This document shows, in pieces, positions 11,661-23,694 of a stretch of DNA of 64,000 nucleotides. Made by a program: the position numbers and the translations under genes. Below the pieces are notes generated by a model. It saw nothing but the letters and a program-made list of their open reading frames with translations. It made no database searches and was not told where the DNA came from. The stretch is from Lonicera japonica (lineage: Eukaryota; Streptophyta; Magnoliopsida; Dipsacales; Caprifoliaceae): assembly GCA_021464415.1 (NCBI GenBank), contig CM038465.1, positions 19,995,839 to 20,059,838 of the forward strand, given 5' to 3'. Positions within the stretch are counted from its first letter, which is position 1. The number at the start of each line of letters is the position of its first letter.

Positions 11661-12074
11661 ATGCGAGTACATCCTAACTTAATATGGAAAACCGTCCAAT
11701 GGTCCAGCTCAACAAGACCAAACAGAAAATAAGATTCATGAAACTTACTAGACCTGACTTTATAAAATTGTTCACACCATAGCACCATAATCAAGATGGG
11801 GTTGAATTTTAGAATATGAAAATATATTGATAATTGTTTTGCTAATTGATGTGATAATTGTGTTGTTACAAAGAATCCCCAATGTGGGTCTAAATAGGAC
11901 ACAAAATTAAGGTAACAAACAGGAAAGGAAAGAAAACAAAACAATTAATAAAAGACGCCATTATATGCATGGAATCTTTTGACCAAAGAAGATGAAACAA
12001 TTCCATAACTAAAATAAATTCCATAAATAATAAAATCTTTGATTCCCAACAAAATACTGTGTACAAATACTTAC
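11661..12074 (-). other. IPMS intron 4, proximal part
   Basis: Non-coding. It follows the donor GTAAGTATTT at 12074-12065 and runs into the LINE stack at 11660. No exon was recognised here, so the next IPMS exon lies left of the window or is lost. Confidence 0.6.
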
Positions 12075-15000
12075 CTCTTCCAGAGAAGCATTACCAGCTC
12101 TCTCGCCAATTCCATTGATTGTTACTTCTACTTGTCTTGCGCCTGCACATGCCCCCTGAATTCAAAACATGTAAGTTAAATAAAAATTAGACCAACTTAC
12201 TGGTCATATGTATGCATAACAAAATGAAACTACATACCGCTAAAGTATTGGCAGTAGAAAGTCCAAGATCATTCTGGCAGTGAGTCGAAATGATGACATT
12301 TTCAATTCCAGGGGTGTTGGATTTTATGTCAGCAATCAACTGCCCAAATTCATTAGGCATGGTATAGCCAACAGTATCGGGGATGTTAAGGGTTGTAGCC
12401 CCAGCTTTAATAACTTCCCCGAGAATCTGATACAGAAATTCCCTTTCAGATCTGGTAAGAATTAAAAAATAAGAAAAATGCCATGTTATATCATGCAAAT
12501 AGCCATCAAATACCGAGATTCTTGAAAGCAGCTTATATGGTCAGCACGTGGATAAATATTTTCAAGAATTCTTGCCAACCAACTTCTTAATGGGAATGAA
12601 GACGATCACATAAAGTTTCTTATATGCATATCTCCATTACATACAACTACCATGTGTAATACTCCCTCTATCCCAAATTAAGAGTCACTACTTGCCTTCC
12701 GCAGATTCTAAGAAAACCCTAATGTCAAACTAATAAATGGTCAAGAACAAAACTTATTGTTTACGTCCCAGCAAAGGAAACGTTAATCTTAATTTGGGAC
12801 ATTCCAAAAAGGAAAAAGTGACTCTTAATTTGGGGATTCGAGGGACTATATAAATTCGAAACCAAAAAAAAACTTTAGCATGGGAAACTCCCCGTTGCTA
12901 GTGTTATCTTATTCAGAGAACAACATAATAAAGGGCAAACATCTAGAGAGGTGTGAGTGGGACATGAACTTGAGCTTACAACGGAAACAAAAAGGAGCCA
13001 ATGTCCTATACACAAGCCGGTTGTGAAACTTTATAACTCAAGTTATTATAACAGAAGAATCATAATCTTTTCTGAACCCTTTAATACCATCAACAATTAA
13101 CTTGAGCAGGCATGTAAAGGGGGGTTATGGGCATGCATTCAACTAACTTCTTCCCCCATGCATAAAAATGAGTCAGGTTTGAATTCAAACATAGTAATTG
13201 AATCTGGGTAAGGGTAATGTTCTACTTAATTGAATATGTAAGTTCCTTTCGGCTTCCTGAAAAGAAGATGCACATTCTTCAATCACATAAAATAAAGTGT
13301 TTTTAGATAGTTTTCAAATCTATTTTGCAGGTTCACGTGATAGATCCTTAAATATCCACTTATTCGTCAATGCCAACACCAAAAATGGGTAGAGTTATAT
13401 GGTCCTGTCCGTGTTAGGATTTGCTTTTTGTGACATAAATGTGTATAATATGTAGTAAATTCATATCAGATGATTCTAAAAAGCCAATAGTAAGACATAG
13501 TTAAATGTATGTAAGCACTTTACTGCCCAATTTTCAACATTTATCTGAAAAGGCATTAGTTGCTAGTCTTATGGGAAAATCGGGCAGTCTCTTCATAGAA
13601 AAATGCTAAACCCACATAATACTTCACAAATGTACTTGGCACTAATCTGTTCCATCTGGAACCCACCATGAATTACATCAAATAGTGCCAAGGCGTGCTT
13701 GTAAATTAACTTTTTGTGTAGTTTATTACGTAGCACTTCTTAGAGTTTATATCTTTTTTATTTCTTTTAGAATATATAAACTTGTAAAAGCAGAATTTAG
13801 AACCACTGGCTATCTTCAGCACGGAGCTAAGCAAGCATATGTCAAACAAATTGAAATCTAGAGAGTGAGAGAGAGTAGACCTTCCCGGCATCTTCAGGGC
13901 TGAACTCAACATCTTGGCAACCCAAACTCCTAGCATAACTGACCATACTCCTTGCCCTTTCAACTACCTCCTCCTTGGACTTCTTCAGCTTATACTTCAT
14001 ATGAATCTCACTAGTGGCAATAAATGTGTGTATTCTTGGCTTCTTAGCATGCTTCACGGCCTCCCAAGCCATGTCAATGTCGTTCTTGTTACACCTTGCC
14101 AGTCCGCAAATGACTGGCACGTGACCATCCTCTGTGACAGCATTGCCAACCTGTAAAGAGTCACAATTTTAAAAACGATACGAAATCGCAATTTTATAAA
14201 TGATATGAAAAGTCTTCACAAAACAAAATTGGCATTAACCTGTGAGAAGAATTCATATTCGTATCTAGAATTTTTAAGCACGAAATTAGAGTTATGTCAC
14301 GTTAATAGTGTCTAGTTGTGTCTAAGCCCCCTCGCCAATGATCATTTCTAACCCATTCAAATGTCTGTTATAAGAAATGTAAAATGGTATAAAACTCTCA
14401 CCAATGGGTGTTTCTATATGCATTTTTATGTGATATGCCAACTGAGTCATATGGATACTTTCTATAACCATTTCTACATATAGAAATGATCGTCAAAACG
14501 TTCTATCCTTCAAGGTAAAGATTAAATGGAGCCTACAATGCCTTATCCAACCAAATTAATTATACTTTTAAAAATATGGTGCCACCTAAGATAGAAAAGT
14601 AGATTGAAATGACAAAATTGGAGAAACATTATTTGATACTTTTTTTTATCAACACAATAATATTGCCAAATAGATACAGAAATTTTCTAAAAACAACATG
14701 ACACGTGTGATAGAAATGGAATTCTAGAATATGCCATTGGAGATGGCTTAATCTGCTCTTGTTAGTAAATTGGTGTTAGATTTTGCCTCTGAATGCTTAA
14801 TGCAAGGAGTTGCAATAAGCTGTTTGTTTATTAAAATCATTAAGAAGTTAACAATTATTTTTTAAAATGATTAAGCATTTAGTATTAAGAGGTATTAATG
14901 CAGCTGAATACTTAATGCTGAATTTAAACAAACAATATCTTCAAAGCTTGGATTCAGCATCATTATTCAGCATTCAAATGTTAAAAAAAAAAACACAACA

Positions 15001-15642
15001 CTCTAAGAAAGCCGCTCGCTTCTTTAGAGTATCCTATATATACCTAGGCAGAAACAGGGGAAGGGGTGACATTTTTTGCCTAACTAGCTCGTGCTAGGAC
15101 GTGTCTATTAGAAAACTAAAAATTGTAACCCTGTCGTGTCTGGTCATGTTTACGCGTGCCAGTGTTCCTGTCAAACAAAAACACAACCGAAAAACACGAA
15201 TTGCCAATAGGAGACCAACCTGCTGAGCAATCAACTTGACGGCCTCGAGGTCCGCCTCCGACGAAGCAGGAAACCCAGCCTCAATTATATCAACGCCGAG
15301 CTTGGCGAGCTGGCGAGCTATATCCAGCTTCTCCTTGGTGGTCATGGTGGCACCCGGAGACTGCTCGCCGTCCCTGAGAGTCGTATCGAAGATTCTGACA
15401 TAGTTTGGATCGGAGATTCGGTTGGGGACGTATTCGGGCCGTAGCCGAGGAGGAGCAGACAAAGAACAGCAGCTAATTCTGGTAGTGGTGGTGAATTGAA
15501 GAATGGTTGGTTTTGTGGAGTGGAATTGAAATAGATTGCGAAATGGATTGGTTGAGGAGGCGAATGAGGAAGTGGTGGTGGTGGTGGTGGTGGATGAAGA
15601 GAAATGGCGGTGAGGGTTTAGAGAAAGAGAAATTGACGCCAT
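12075..15642 (-). CDS. IPMS: 2-isopropylmalate synthase, exons 1-4 (partial gene)
   Basis: IPMS condenses acetyl-CoA with 2-oxoisovalerate, the first committed step of leucine synthesis in plastids. Exons are 15642-15220, 14150-13881, 12451-12238 and 12155-12075. Exon 1 starts with a Ser/Thr-rich plastid transit peptide (about residues 1-60), then the HMGL-like catalytic domain with [17 protein letters not shown] and [18 protein letters not shown]. Exon 2 has [13 protein letters not shown], exon 3 has [19 protein letters not shown] and the metal-site [17 protein letters not shown], and exon 4 has [19 protein letters not shown]. About 330 of the roughly 600 residues are visible. The LeuA dimer (regulatory) domain is not in the window. 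Exon 2 ends in phase 0 (GATGCCGGGAAG before GT) but exon 3 needs phase 2, and the direct join hits a stop at once. So either the allele is broken by a 1-base change or the junction is unusual. A MAM-type relative is less likely. Confidence 0.85.
12662..12846. mobile_element. Stowaway-like MITE in IPMS intron 2
   Basis: A 185-bp element flanked by TA. The left terminus is CTCCCTCTATCCCAAATTAA and the right terminus, inverted, is GTCCCTCGAATCCCCAAATT, so the inverted repeats extend about 27 bp through AAGAGTCAC. This matches the Stowaway (Tc1/mariner) terminal consensus CTCCCTCYRT. It has no coding capacity. Confidence 0.88.
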
Positions 15643-15860
15643 TAGAGAGAGATTTGATAAGACTGTAGTTGTAGTGTATATGTACTGCGGGATTTTTGGG
15701 TTTACTATTGTTTTCGGTGAAGGGGGAGAAAAGGCTAAAACCCTAGTGAGAGAAACGGATAGAAAGAGATGAGTGAGTTTTTGGAGTGTGTCTTTATTTA
15801 AAATAGATGTGACGTGGCCGTCGCTTTTGAATGTTGGAAAGGCTGCTCGGCTGTCTGCAA
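15643..15860 (-). promoter_or_regulatory. IPMS promoter and 5' leader region
   Basis: Upstream of the IPMS start. On the minus strand a TATA-like TTTTAAATAAA lies at about 15804-15793, roughly 150 bp before the ATG. A CCACGTC (ACGT core) lies just upstream at 15817-15811. This is sequence-only evidence; no transcript start is known. Confidence 0.35.
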
Positions 15861-16479
15861 CTTGGACCTGGAGAGAGTTAGCGTTAGGGTGCTGCGATGA
15901 AAGCGAAACTCAAAAGACCAAATTGTATTCATTTTACAAATTTTAATGATTTTGACTCTTTAAATTATTATAAATATTTAAATTATATTAAAAATATAAA
16001 AATTAATATTTTTTTTATTTACAATAATTATAAGTAAATATATAATTATTATTTTTTTAACTAAAATAAATATTATTTTATAATTTATTTTAATATATAT
16101 ATATATATGAAAAGCAAATAAAATTAAAAATGAAATTGAATTAAAAAGTTTGGTTAGGTTCAAGGTTTAAAAGATTTAAAAACAAAATCAAATTTTTAAA
16201 TTTGGTTTAGATTTAGGTCTCTTAATTTTTACTCCGACCAAAACCAAAAATACCTTTAATTTACTTTGGTAATAATGATTTATAAAAGTCATTTTTTGCT
16301 CTGCGAAATTTAAAGTTGTAGAAGTGTTTTTTTTTTTCAAAAGGGATGTCTCCTTTCCATGAAAATTTTAGAATTGTCATATGCATCATGGCATAATTTT
16401 TTAAATTCATTCAACTGCAAGCTCCTCTCTTTGCCACTCTTTTGAAGATCGAAGTTCATAACTTTGATAGCTCAAAATG
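15861..16479. other. AT-rich intergenic sequence
   Basis: Very AT-rich with short TA repeats (about 16093-16107). I see no gene or clear element. Confidence 0.5.
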
Positions 16480-17760
16480 CTTCATGTTCAATCTTTAGAG
16501 GGAGATGACATGCCTTACCGTAAGCCAAGCTATAAAGGGACATATTCAAACTCATCTTATAAGCAATCCTATATACATAAAGCATCCATCAAGCGAATAG
16601 ACCAACCGTTACAATTAACATTGATTGTTTTCTCGAGGATTCTCTTGATCTCTCTGTTGGTTATCACTTATAATCACCTTTTGAGTGCCAAACCTAGAAA
16701 GAATATATTGTTTATGGAATGTAATAACCGTGAAATGATCATTATTTCTAGTGGGAATAGTTTTAACCAATTTAGACACATATTCGACAGCAATTAGAAT
16801 TATTGGTGCCCAAAAAATGGTAAAAATGACACCGTAAAATCTATACCCCAACAACTAAAGATCTATACCGACTAGATATTAGTTAGAGGCATCGTGTTCC
16901 TTCTTAAATTACCACCAACATTTGGCAACGATCACACATTCTGCGGTGGTTTTTAACATCTTTGAAGATAGTAGGCCAATATAAACCACATTGCTAAATT
17001 TTGTCAATTGTCTTGCAAAAAGAAAAGTGCCCCCCTCACGCTACTTCATGACAATCATACATGATGGATTTAACTTTCCTCTGTTATGACACACTTTTGG
17101 AATATATGATCAAGACAGTACTTATACAAGTCAGGTCATAGAAATAATAATTCTTCACTAAAGTACAAAATCGGTTTCGCTCTTAATGAGGCCAATCAGG
17201 AATATTTCTTGTGGCAAGATAATTCACAATATCCGCATACCAAAGCAAATTACGAAAAGCCATCAACTATTCATCTAGGAAATTTTCCTTGATAGGTAAA
17301 TTGTTTGTGGCTCGAACTTCACTAGTGAGCCTAGATAAGTGATCAACTACTACATTCTCTACTCTTTTTTTATCTTTGATAACCAAGCGAAAATTCTTAA
17401 AATAGTAGGATCCACCTAGTTAGTCTTACTTTCGCATCTTTTTGCATAAGAAGATACTTAATTATTGGGTGGTCAATAAAGCAAACAATTGCTGATCTAA
17501 CCAAATATGAGCCAAACTTATCCAAAGCAAATACAATTGCTAGCAACTCTTTCTTGGTTTTAAAATAATTCAATTGAGCATCATTTAAAGTTCGACTAGC
17601 CAGGTGAACACATCAATATTCTTTCTCAAAAATTCAGCCAACTTGTCTCTCTATTTGGCTATTACCTATAAAAAAGAATTTTTCTTTTCATCAGGACCAA
17701 TAATTGCAGGTACTTGAACTATGACGCTCGGGTTCCCATTAGAAGGCAACAACCTCCAAG
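16480..17760 (-). pseudogene. Ty3/gypsy pol remnant, Athila/Tat-like
   Basis: Read on the minus strand from 17760 downward, broken frames resemble the RNase H end (ARTLNDAQLNYFKTKKELLA, FIDHPIIKYLLMQKDAKVRL, ENVVVDHLSRLTSE). Next come an integrase zinc-finger remnant (MCDRCQM) and the integrase core (16854-16615: [47 protein letters not shown]). The ALDKF...YLVRS and DHLSRL wording fits the Athila/Tat branch rather than chromoviruses. Many stops and frameshifts make it an old copy. No LTRs could be assigned. Confidence 0.65.
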
Positions 17761-17823
17761 AGTGGCAATCACGGATGTCGTCACTAATAACGACTAATTA
17801 TGAAAATTAATGCCAATGAAATT

Positions 17824-18430
17824 TGTAACACCCGGTGTTTATATTAATGTAATTAAGTTCTACTTTGCTTACTTTGTGTGAGAAAGCACTGTAAATGATG
17901 TAAATGTATGAAAAAAAATTAGTATCCCTGCATAGAAATCGATATCGTCTACCGAACTTGCAAAATTCACCAAAAATTCATTTTTCATCATTTTTAAGTG
18001 ATTCCAAAGCCATATGTTAGAAATTGAACCATATTTTAAGATATATATTTTATATATAACAGGAGCCTGTTGTGGTGGAATAGGTGCCTGTTGGATGGCA
18101 GCTCCGGATCAAATTTCTCTTGTAATTGGACAAGCGCCTGTTGGGGCCAAACAGGCACCTATTGTTATGTCGGTTTAAAAGTTTTAAAAGAGTTCTAGAG
18201 CATTCTTTGGTCATTTCTAACCCAAAAGCCACCATCTTTGAGAGCTCTTTCTCCCCTACAAACTTCTCTCTAGATTTATGCTAATATCGAGATTTCGGTA
18301 ATATGTATCTAGGTTGAAGCTCATGGAGAATCTCTTGAAAGCCTATTCCTTCAACCGATCTAAAAGAAACCTCATCCCTTATAACATAATAATAACACTT
18401 TAAATCACTTTTTTTTACTAAAAGGATGAT
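17824..18430 (+). repeat. Partial LTR, Tekay/Del-like start
   Basis: It begins TGTAACACCCGGTG, the usual start of Tekay/Del-type LTRs. It contains a repeated GCGCCTGTTGG and AGGTGCCTGTTGG segment (18060-18165). The end is unclear because it runs into hAT-like sequence. It is called on the terminus only. Confidence 0.4.
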
Positions 18431-19067
18431 ATCCCATATTTCCACCAATTATGTCACTACTCAACGTTGTTTGACCAGGAGGCAATTTATTATAAAGTGA
18501 ACAAGTTTTGCGTTTACTTTCTAGTGTGTCTTTTTCCCCATCGTCCCATTAATCTTAGGATGTGCAGGCACCTCTTCTTGGCAATGATCACAAATCGCAA
18601 TATGTTTTACCACCCCATTTACCACTCTTTCAACTTTTTTACAATGTTTCCAAATAATTGATTTTCCATTTCTTTTCTTCCCTGTTATATTTTCTACATT
18701 TCCCCCCTCATTATCGTATACTACGGATTATGGTGTTAGTGTGTTTTGAGATAGAGATTTAAGAAAGTTCAGAGTGTTGAGAGGGCAAAGAGGCAGATTG
18801 TTGAGAAGGCAAAGAAGCAGTATATGAGGCATTAGCATTCGAATAAGATTGGCTAGAACTAGACTCCATTATGTGTGTAACTGAAAATTAAGTCAAAGAA
18901 CAACTAAATTATACAAATATACAATCAGACAATAATTATATTCTAAGTAAGGAACAACTAAACTAATCATACAATTTTAATCACAACTAAAGGTAGGAAA
19001 ACTAAACTAATCACAACTAAAGTATTCACTTTACAGTTCGAGATACTAATTAACTGTTTAGCTTCTT

Positions 19068-20450
19068 TGATGTGATCCAGCCTAGCCAAGAAATTAGCTT
19101 TATGTTCTTGCGTGTTCTCACGACCGGTTGGCTGAAGAATTTAATTATTTATTTTATATTTCTTAAAGCCCAAGGATTATAGATAATTATTTCCTAGAGT
19201 TATTATTATTTTAGAATTATTTTGGGCTTATTTTAGAATGTTTATTAATTTCCTTATTGCATTAGGAATATTCTAGGAGTTATTATTTTTCTTTTCTAAG
19301 TAGGAAATAGTTTCCTTTTTGAATTAGGATTAAGGCTTTGTTTACTCCTATTTAAAGCAGGCACATTATTGTTTTATTATGAGTTTGATGATTAATTAAA
19401 TTGAGAGTTTTTTCTTTGTGTTCTCTAAGAACATGTTGAATTGATTAATTCAATTGTTCTTGACTTATCAATCAATTCTCCACCAATTGATTGTGGCGTC
19501 TTCAACTATACCGAGGTTCACGCTTCTTTAAGCGTTGGGTTGAGGTTTCCATCTTCCATCAACTTAGCGTGATTCCAAGGTTCTTGCGTCTTCGACGTTA
19601 AGGGTTGCGGATCCATTAACCTAGCTAGAAAAGACGATATGGGTTGACGCGAATTACTGTTCATCGCACTGTTCACAACAAAAAACATTGTTCACGGCAC
19701 TGTTCACGATTTTTTTTTTAGAATCTATAAACCCTAACACAATTTGGAATAAGATTAACAATAATGAAGATCTAGGGTTTCAAGAATCTACTTCGAAATT
19801 GAAAGAACAAGAAACTAAGATAGAAAACCTGGATAGAAAAGTCGCTCTGATACCAATGACGCGAACCCGGATCGTCTTTTCTAGCTAGGTTAATGGATCC
19901 ACAACCCTTAACGTCGAAAACGCAAGAACCTTAGAATCACGCGAAGTTGATGGAAGGTGGAAACCTCAACCCAACGCTTAAAGAAGCGTGAACCTCAGTA
20001 TAGTCGAAGACGCCACAATCAATTGGTGGAGAATTGATTGATAAGTCAAGAACAATTGAATCAATCAATTCAACATGTTCAACATGTTCTTAGAGAACAC
20101 AAAAAGAAAACTCTCAATTTAATTAATCATCAAACTCATAATAAAACAATAATGTGCCTCTTTTAAATAGGAGTAAACAAAGCCTTAATCCTAATTCAAA
20201 AAGGAAACTATTTCCTACTTAAGAAAGGAAAATAATAACTCCTAGAATATTCCTAATGCAACAAGAAAATTAATAAACACTCTAAAATAAGCCCAAAATA
20301 ATTCTAAAATAATAATAACTCTAGGAAATAATTATCTATAATCCTTGGACTTTAAGAAATATAAAATAAATAATTAAATTCTTCAGCCAGCCGATCGTGA
20401 GAACACGCAAGAACATAGAGCTAATTTCTTGGCTAGGCTGGATCACATCA
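19068..20450. mobile_element. Inverted-LTR palindromic retroelement insertion
   Basis: Two LTRs of one family face each other. The left arm is in plus orientation, 19068 to about 19646, starting TGATGTGATCCAGCC. The right arm is a 594-bp LTR in minus orientation, 20450-19857, with the same start. The spacer of about 210 bp (19647-19856) is the leader of the minus copy, with a tRNA-Met primer site. The 5-bp target duplication TTCTT at 19063-19067 and 20451-20455 shows that the whole palindrome inserted as one unit. There is no coding sequence. Read-through RNA would fold into a hairpin with a stem of about 580 bp. Confidence 0.88.
19844..19855 (-). promoter_or_regulatory. Primer binding site, tRNA-Met type
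   Basis: On the minus strand TGGTATCAGAGC lies one base from the inner end of the right-arm LTR. This is complementary to the 3' end of initiator tRNA-Met, the usual primer for plant LTR retrotransposons. Confidence 0.85.
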
Positions 20451-21212
20451 TTCTTGTTCTTGGTTAACATTGCATGAACTTCACAAATATTAACAAGTTA
20501 TAAATCAATGATCATAATTCATACATACAAATATCTGAAATTTTCACAACTCTTAACAAGTTATAAATAAAATAAATTATATACAAAAAATCAAAGATTA
20601 TACAAATCTACATACAAATCTGAAAAGTTATAAACTAAATAAGTTATATACATAATGACATACCGAGAGAGCGTACTGCGAATCTATGATGGAAAGTGCT
20701 TAGAGTCAGAGACGACCGTAGCTCGTAGGAGAGAGAAATGTAGATCGGCAGATAGCTCACAAACGAGAGACAATCGTACCCAGTTGGGGATTTGGAGAGG
20801 CAAAGAGACGATTGTACGAGAGAGAAATGGAGAGAGCTTAGGTACGAATGGAGATTAGGGATTTGGAAAGGAAGAGAGCAACTGAGGTGATGAGATGGAG
20901 GAGAAGTAAAAAATGAAGCCCTAGGTTTCCGTTTTTCCCTATTTGTTTTCCGCTAGTGAGAAACAATAATGGGGTGATTTTACTTTTTATCTTTTCGATG
21001 TGTTATTTATTTATTTTTTCGAGAAAGATGGATAGTTTATATTTATATAATTATAAATTTATATAATTTTTTTTATGAAGTCGGATATTTCGATTTGGAC
21101 ATTAGTTCCATTCAAAAATACCCGCCTTCGACATCGACTTAGGTACGGTCGGTTGTAAGAACCGTCCAACATTTTTTATTCACTGCTATTTTTGTTTTAT
21201 GGGTGCACTCGG

Positions 21213-21542
21213 TCAGTCATTTTTTGCGGTTTTTTTCCCAGCCCTAGATAACAGTAGTAAAACGACGGCAGAGAGCAAAGAGAGCAGAGAATAAAATCTG
21301 CAGCACCAATTGGCTAACAAGGGCTTGTTTGGGAGGAACAAAGCGTTGACTGAACCTGAGAAAGCGAACATAAGGGAGACAATAAAGGCATGAATCATTG
21401 ACGGTCGGCCTTTAAATATGACCATCAAAACCCATTTTTTGCCTATGTTTTCGTAGGGAAGTAACTTTAAAATAGCAGCTGTTGCCGAATAGACCACCAG
21501 AATAATCGACGATGCTATGCTTTCGATTATTAGATTTGCCAT
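21213..21542 (-). CDS. Small multi-pass membrane protein, uncharacterised
   Basis: A 109-aa frame starting at the ATG in GAGATGGCAAATC. It has about four hydrophobic stretches: residues 3-25 (IIESIASSIILVVYSATAAI), 36-44, 52-72 (HAFIVSLMFAFSGSVNALFL) and 84-100 (FYSLLSLLSAVVLLLLS). I recognise no family with certainty. The pattern FKGRPSMIHAFIVSLMFAFS reads like a genuine plant membrane protein rather than transposon sequence. The last about 12 codons run into the terminal repeat of the hAT remnant (21246), so the native C-terminus is probably replaced. Its neighbours are all transposons. It could be a relic of a host gene. Confidence 0.45.
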   Translation of the reverse strand: MANLIIESIASSIILVVYSATAAILKLLPYENIGKKWVLMVIFKGRPSMIHAFIVSLMFAFSGSVNALFLPNKPLLANWCCRFYSLLSLLSAVVLLLLSRAGKKTAKND

Positions 21543-21572
21543 CTCTCCTTTCAGAATTGGATGAAAAAGCAA

Positions 21573-22580
21573 AACTGCGTTTTAGATCGATACTTGCTTC
21601 AGAATATTGAAGCTAGTACCAAGTGGAACCTTTTGACAAGCACTTTCAAGTAAATTCATGGAAACGTCCAGTCTTGACCAAAAGGAGGAAAATGATCTGC
21701 CCGTAAAAAGGAGGTCTTTCTTACAAAGTCTTTCTTACAAAGTCATTTAATATTTTTGTTGGATATGGCAATACCATAAGATTTTGATATTTTACCTACT
21801 AGATTACACTATAATTAACTTTATGGAATGGTTTAGTAGTTCACTAGATTCTTGTGAGTGATCGATTTATTTAGTGAGAGATTTTGTATTTGATTTGAAT
21901 CTCTCCAAGTTGTTAAAAAAATGTACACTAAAATTATTTATTTATAAAATAAATTTATTTTATTTTATAAAATACTATCTTTAACTAAAAACATGTAAAC
22001 TAACAAAAAAAAGAGTTAAAAATCATTTTTTGTGGTGTTAGATTAAACTTATACTTAGAATAACACATCAAATTTTTGGATAACACTTTAGCACTCATTT
22101 GCCTAATGTTAGAAGAGTTTTTATCAACAAACTCTCCCTAAATAAGTTGAGTATATATGACTACACTCACCTCTCATTAGTCGAGCCTTAGGGATGTTAA
22201 TAATAATAAATTTACATTTTGAAATGTTTGTGACAAATATAAAGACATAAATAACACCGTCCTTTAAAAATAAGTTTAATAAAATCGTGATAGAAAGGAC
22301 CAAGAAACTTTGGGCGGTAGTGTTGATTGATCTCATTTTTCCTCTCTTTTTTTTCTTTTAACAAATGTCGATGGATTTTCTTCTTCCTCTTTCTTTAAAT
22401 AAAGCAATTTTTAGTTCCCTATGGTCTTTTCTTTAAGGTCCCTAGTCCACATTTCTATTATAAAGCACAAATTTTAATTCACTATTTTTTTTAAATCCCT
22501 TAATATAAAAGTTCATTACGTATAATTAGTATTGATCCTTAAATGTTTCTCTTCATATCGAAACATTAAATCAATATAAT
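21573..22580. other. Intergenic sequence, no gene seen
   Basis: AT-rich, without a convincing gene or element boundary. A 19-bp stretch near 21720-21745 is locally duplicated (TCTTACAAAGTC twice). Confidence 0.4.
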
Positions 22581-22918
22581 GGGTAAAAAACACTTTAGCC
22601 CTCTTAATGTTTACATTTGGTCTCACTTTGGTCCTTGATGTTTCAATTTGCTTGATTAACACCCCTGTATAAATCATGATTCACTATGGTCCCAAATTGG
22701 ACAGAAGTCCAATTTTTCGTCACTTTCCTGCACACGGAGTGCACATGTTAGTATTCTAGGGCTAAAATTGTAAATTGACACAACCCATTGCTTGATAACC
22801 TCGTAACCTTATAACCTCCACACACACAACACAACTAATCATAAAAGTTAAGAACATAGCAAATTTAGCGCTAATCTTTAATACCCCCAAAATTTATGGC
22901 ACATCTCGTAAAACTTGT

Positions 22919-23681
22919 TGATATAATCCTGCTTAACTCCAGTTTCTATTTAACCATGGTGGTTCGTGGTATTCCAAATGATGATCCATATATGATGAAT
23001 CACAAGGATAGAGAATGAAAATTCAAAAGGAATTCCATAGAATTTCACATGCTTGATGCAAGAAGCTTAAATGATAATCATGCATTCCATGGAGTTCTTA
23101 AAGATTGGGCATGGAAGTTCAAGAGGTTAGAACTGCAAGGAGGCCCATTGGAATAATCTAGAAGATATTAATTTAAGTTGTTTTTATATTATTGGGCTTC
23201 CTGAGTCTTCTCATTATTCAATTAGGAATTAGAATTAGTTGTTTTCCTTTTTGAATAGTTTCCTTATTGTCTTATTATTAGTTTCCTTATTGTATTAGGA
23301 TTATTCTAGAACTTATTTTCCTTTTTTAAGTAGAATTAGTTTCCTTATTGTAATATGATTCTATAGCTTTGTTTCTCCTATTTAAAGGAGATTGATTCAT
23401 TGTTTTAAGAAGTTTTAATGATTAATTAAATTGAGAGTTTTCTCTTTGTATTCTCTAAGAGCATGTTGAATGATTAATTCAATTGTTCTTCACTTATCAA
23501 TCAATTCTCCACCAATTGATTGTGGCGTCTTCGATCATACCAAGGTTCACGTTTCTTTAAGTGTTGGGTTAAGGTTTCCACCATTTATCTCTTTCGACGA
23601 ATTTCTAGGTTCTAGTATGTTTATAGACTACGGGTCAAGGATCCATTAGCTTGGCTAGGAAGACGATCCGGGAATACGTCA
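22919..23681 (+). repeat. 5' LTR of element D
   Basis: 763 bp, TGATATAATCC...AATACGTCA. It contains a TATTTAAAGGAG segment near 23379, a likely TATA region, and the ATCAATTCTCCACCAATTGA box shared with other LTRs in the window. Confidence 0.88.
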
Positions 23682-23682
23682 T

Positions 23683-23694
23683 TGGTATCAGAGC
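23683..23694 (+). promoter_or_regulatory. Primer binding site of D, tRNA-Met type
   Basis: TGGTATCAGAGC, one base after the 5' LTR. Confidence 0.9.

Larger units (their letters stand above)
18431..21246 (-). mobile_element. hAT remnant with BED-like N-terminus
   Basis: The right end at 21246 reads, inverted, TAGGGCTGGGAAAAAAACC, a typical plant hAT terminus. On the minus strand a Ser-rich leader peptide starts at 18869 and soon stops. A shifted frame then gives SIIWKHCKKV and AICDHCQEE, resembling a BED finger. The catalytic and dimerisation regions are absent and the left end was not found. A leader-like CT/GA-rich region lies at 20650-20950. The LTR palindrome at 19068-20450 is inserted in it. 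Confidence 0.45.

Noticed and set aside
14801..15015. Possible second MITE in IPMS intron 1 (inverted TGTTTGTTTA / TAAACAAACA)
   Set aside because: Only short inverted pieces and no target duplication; not strong enough to call.
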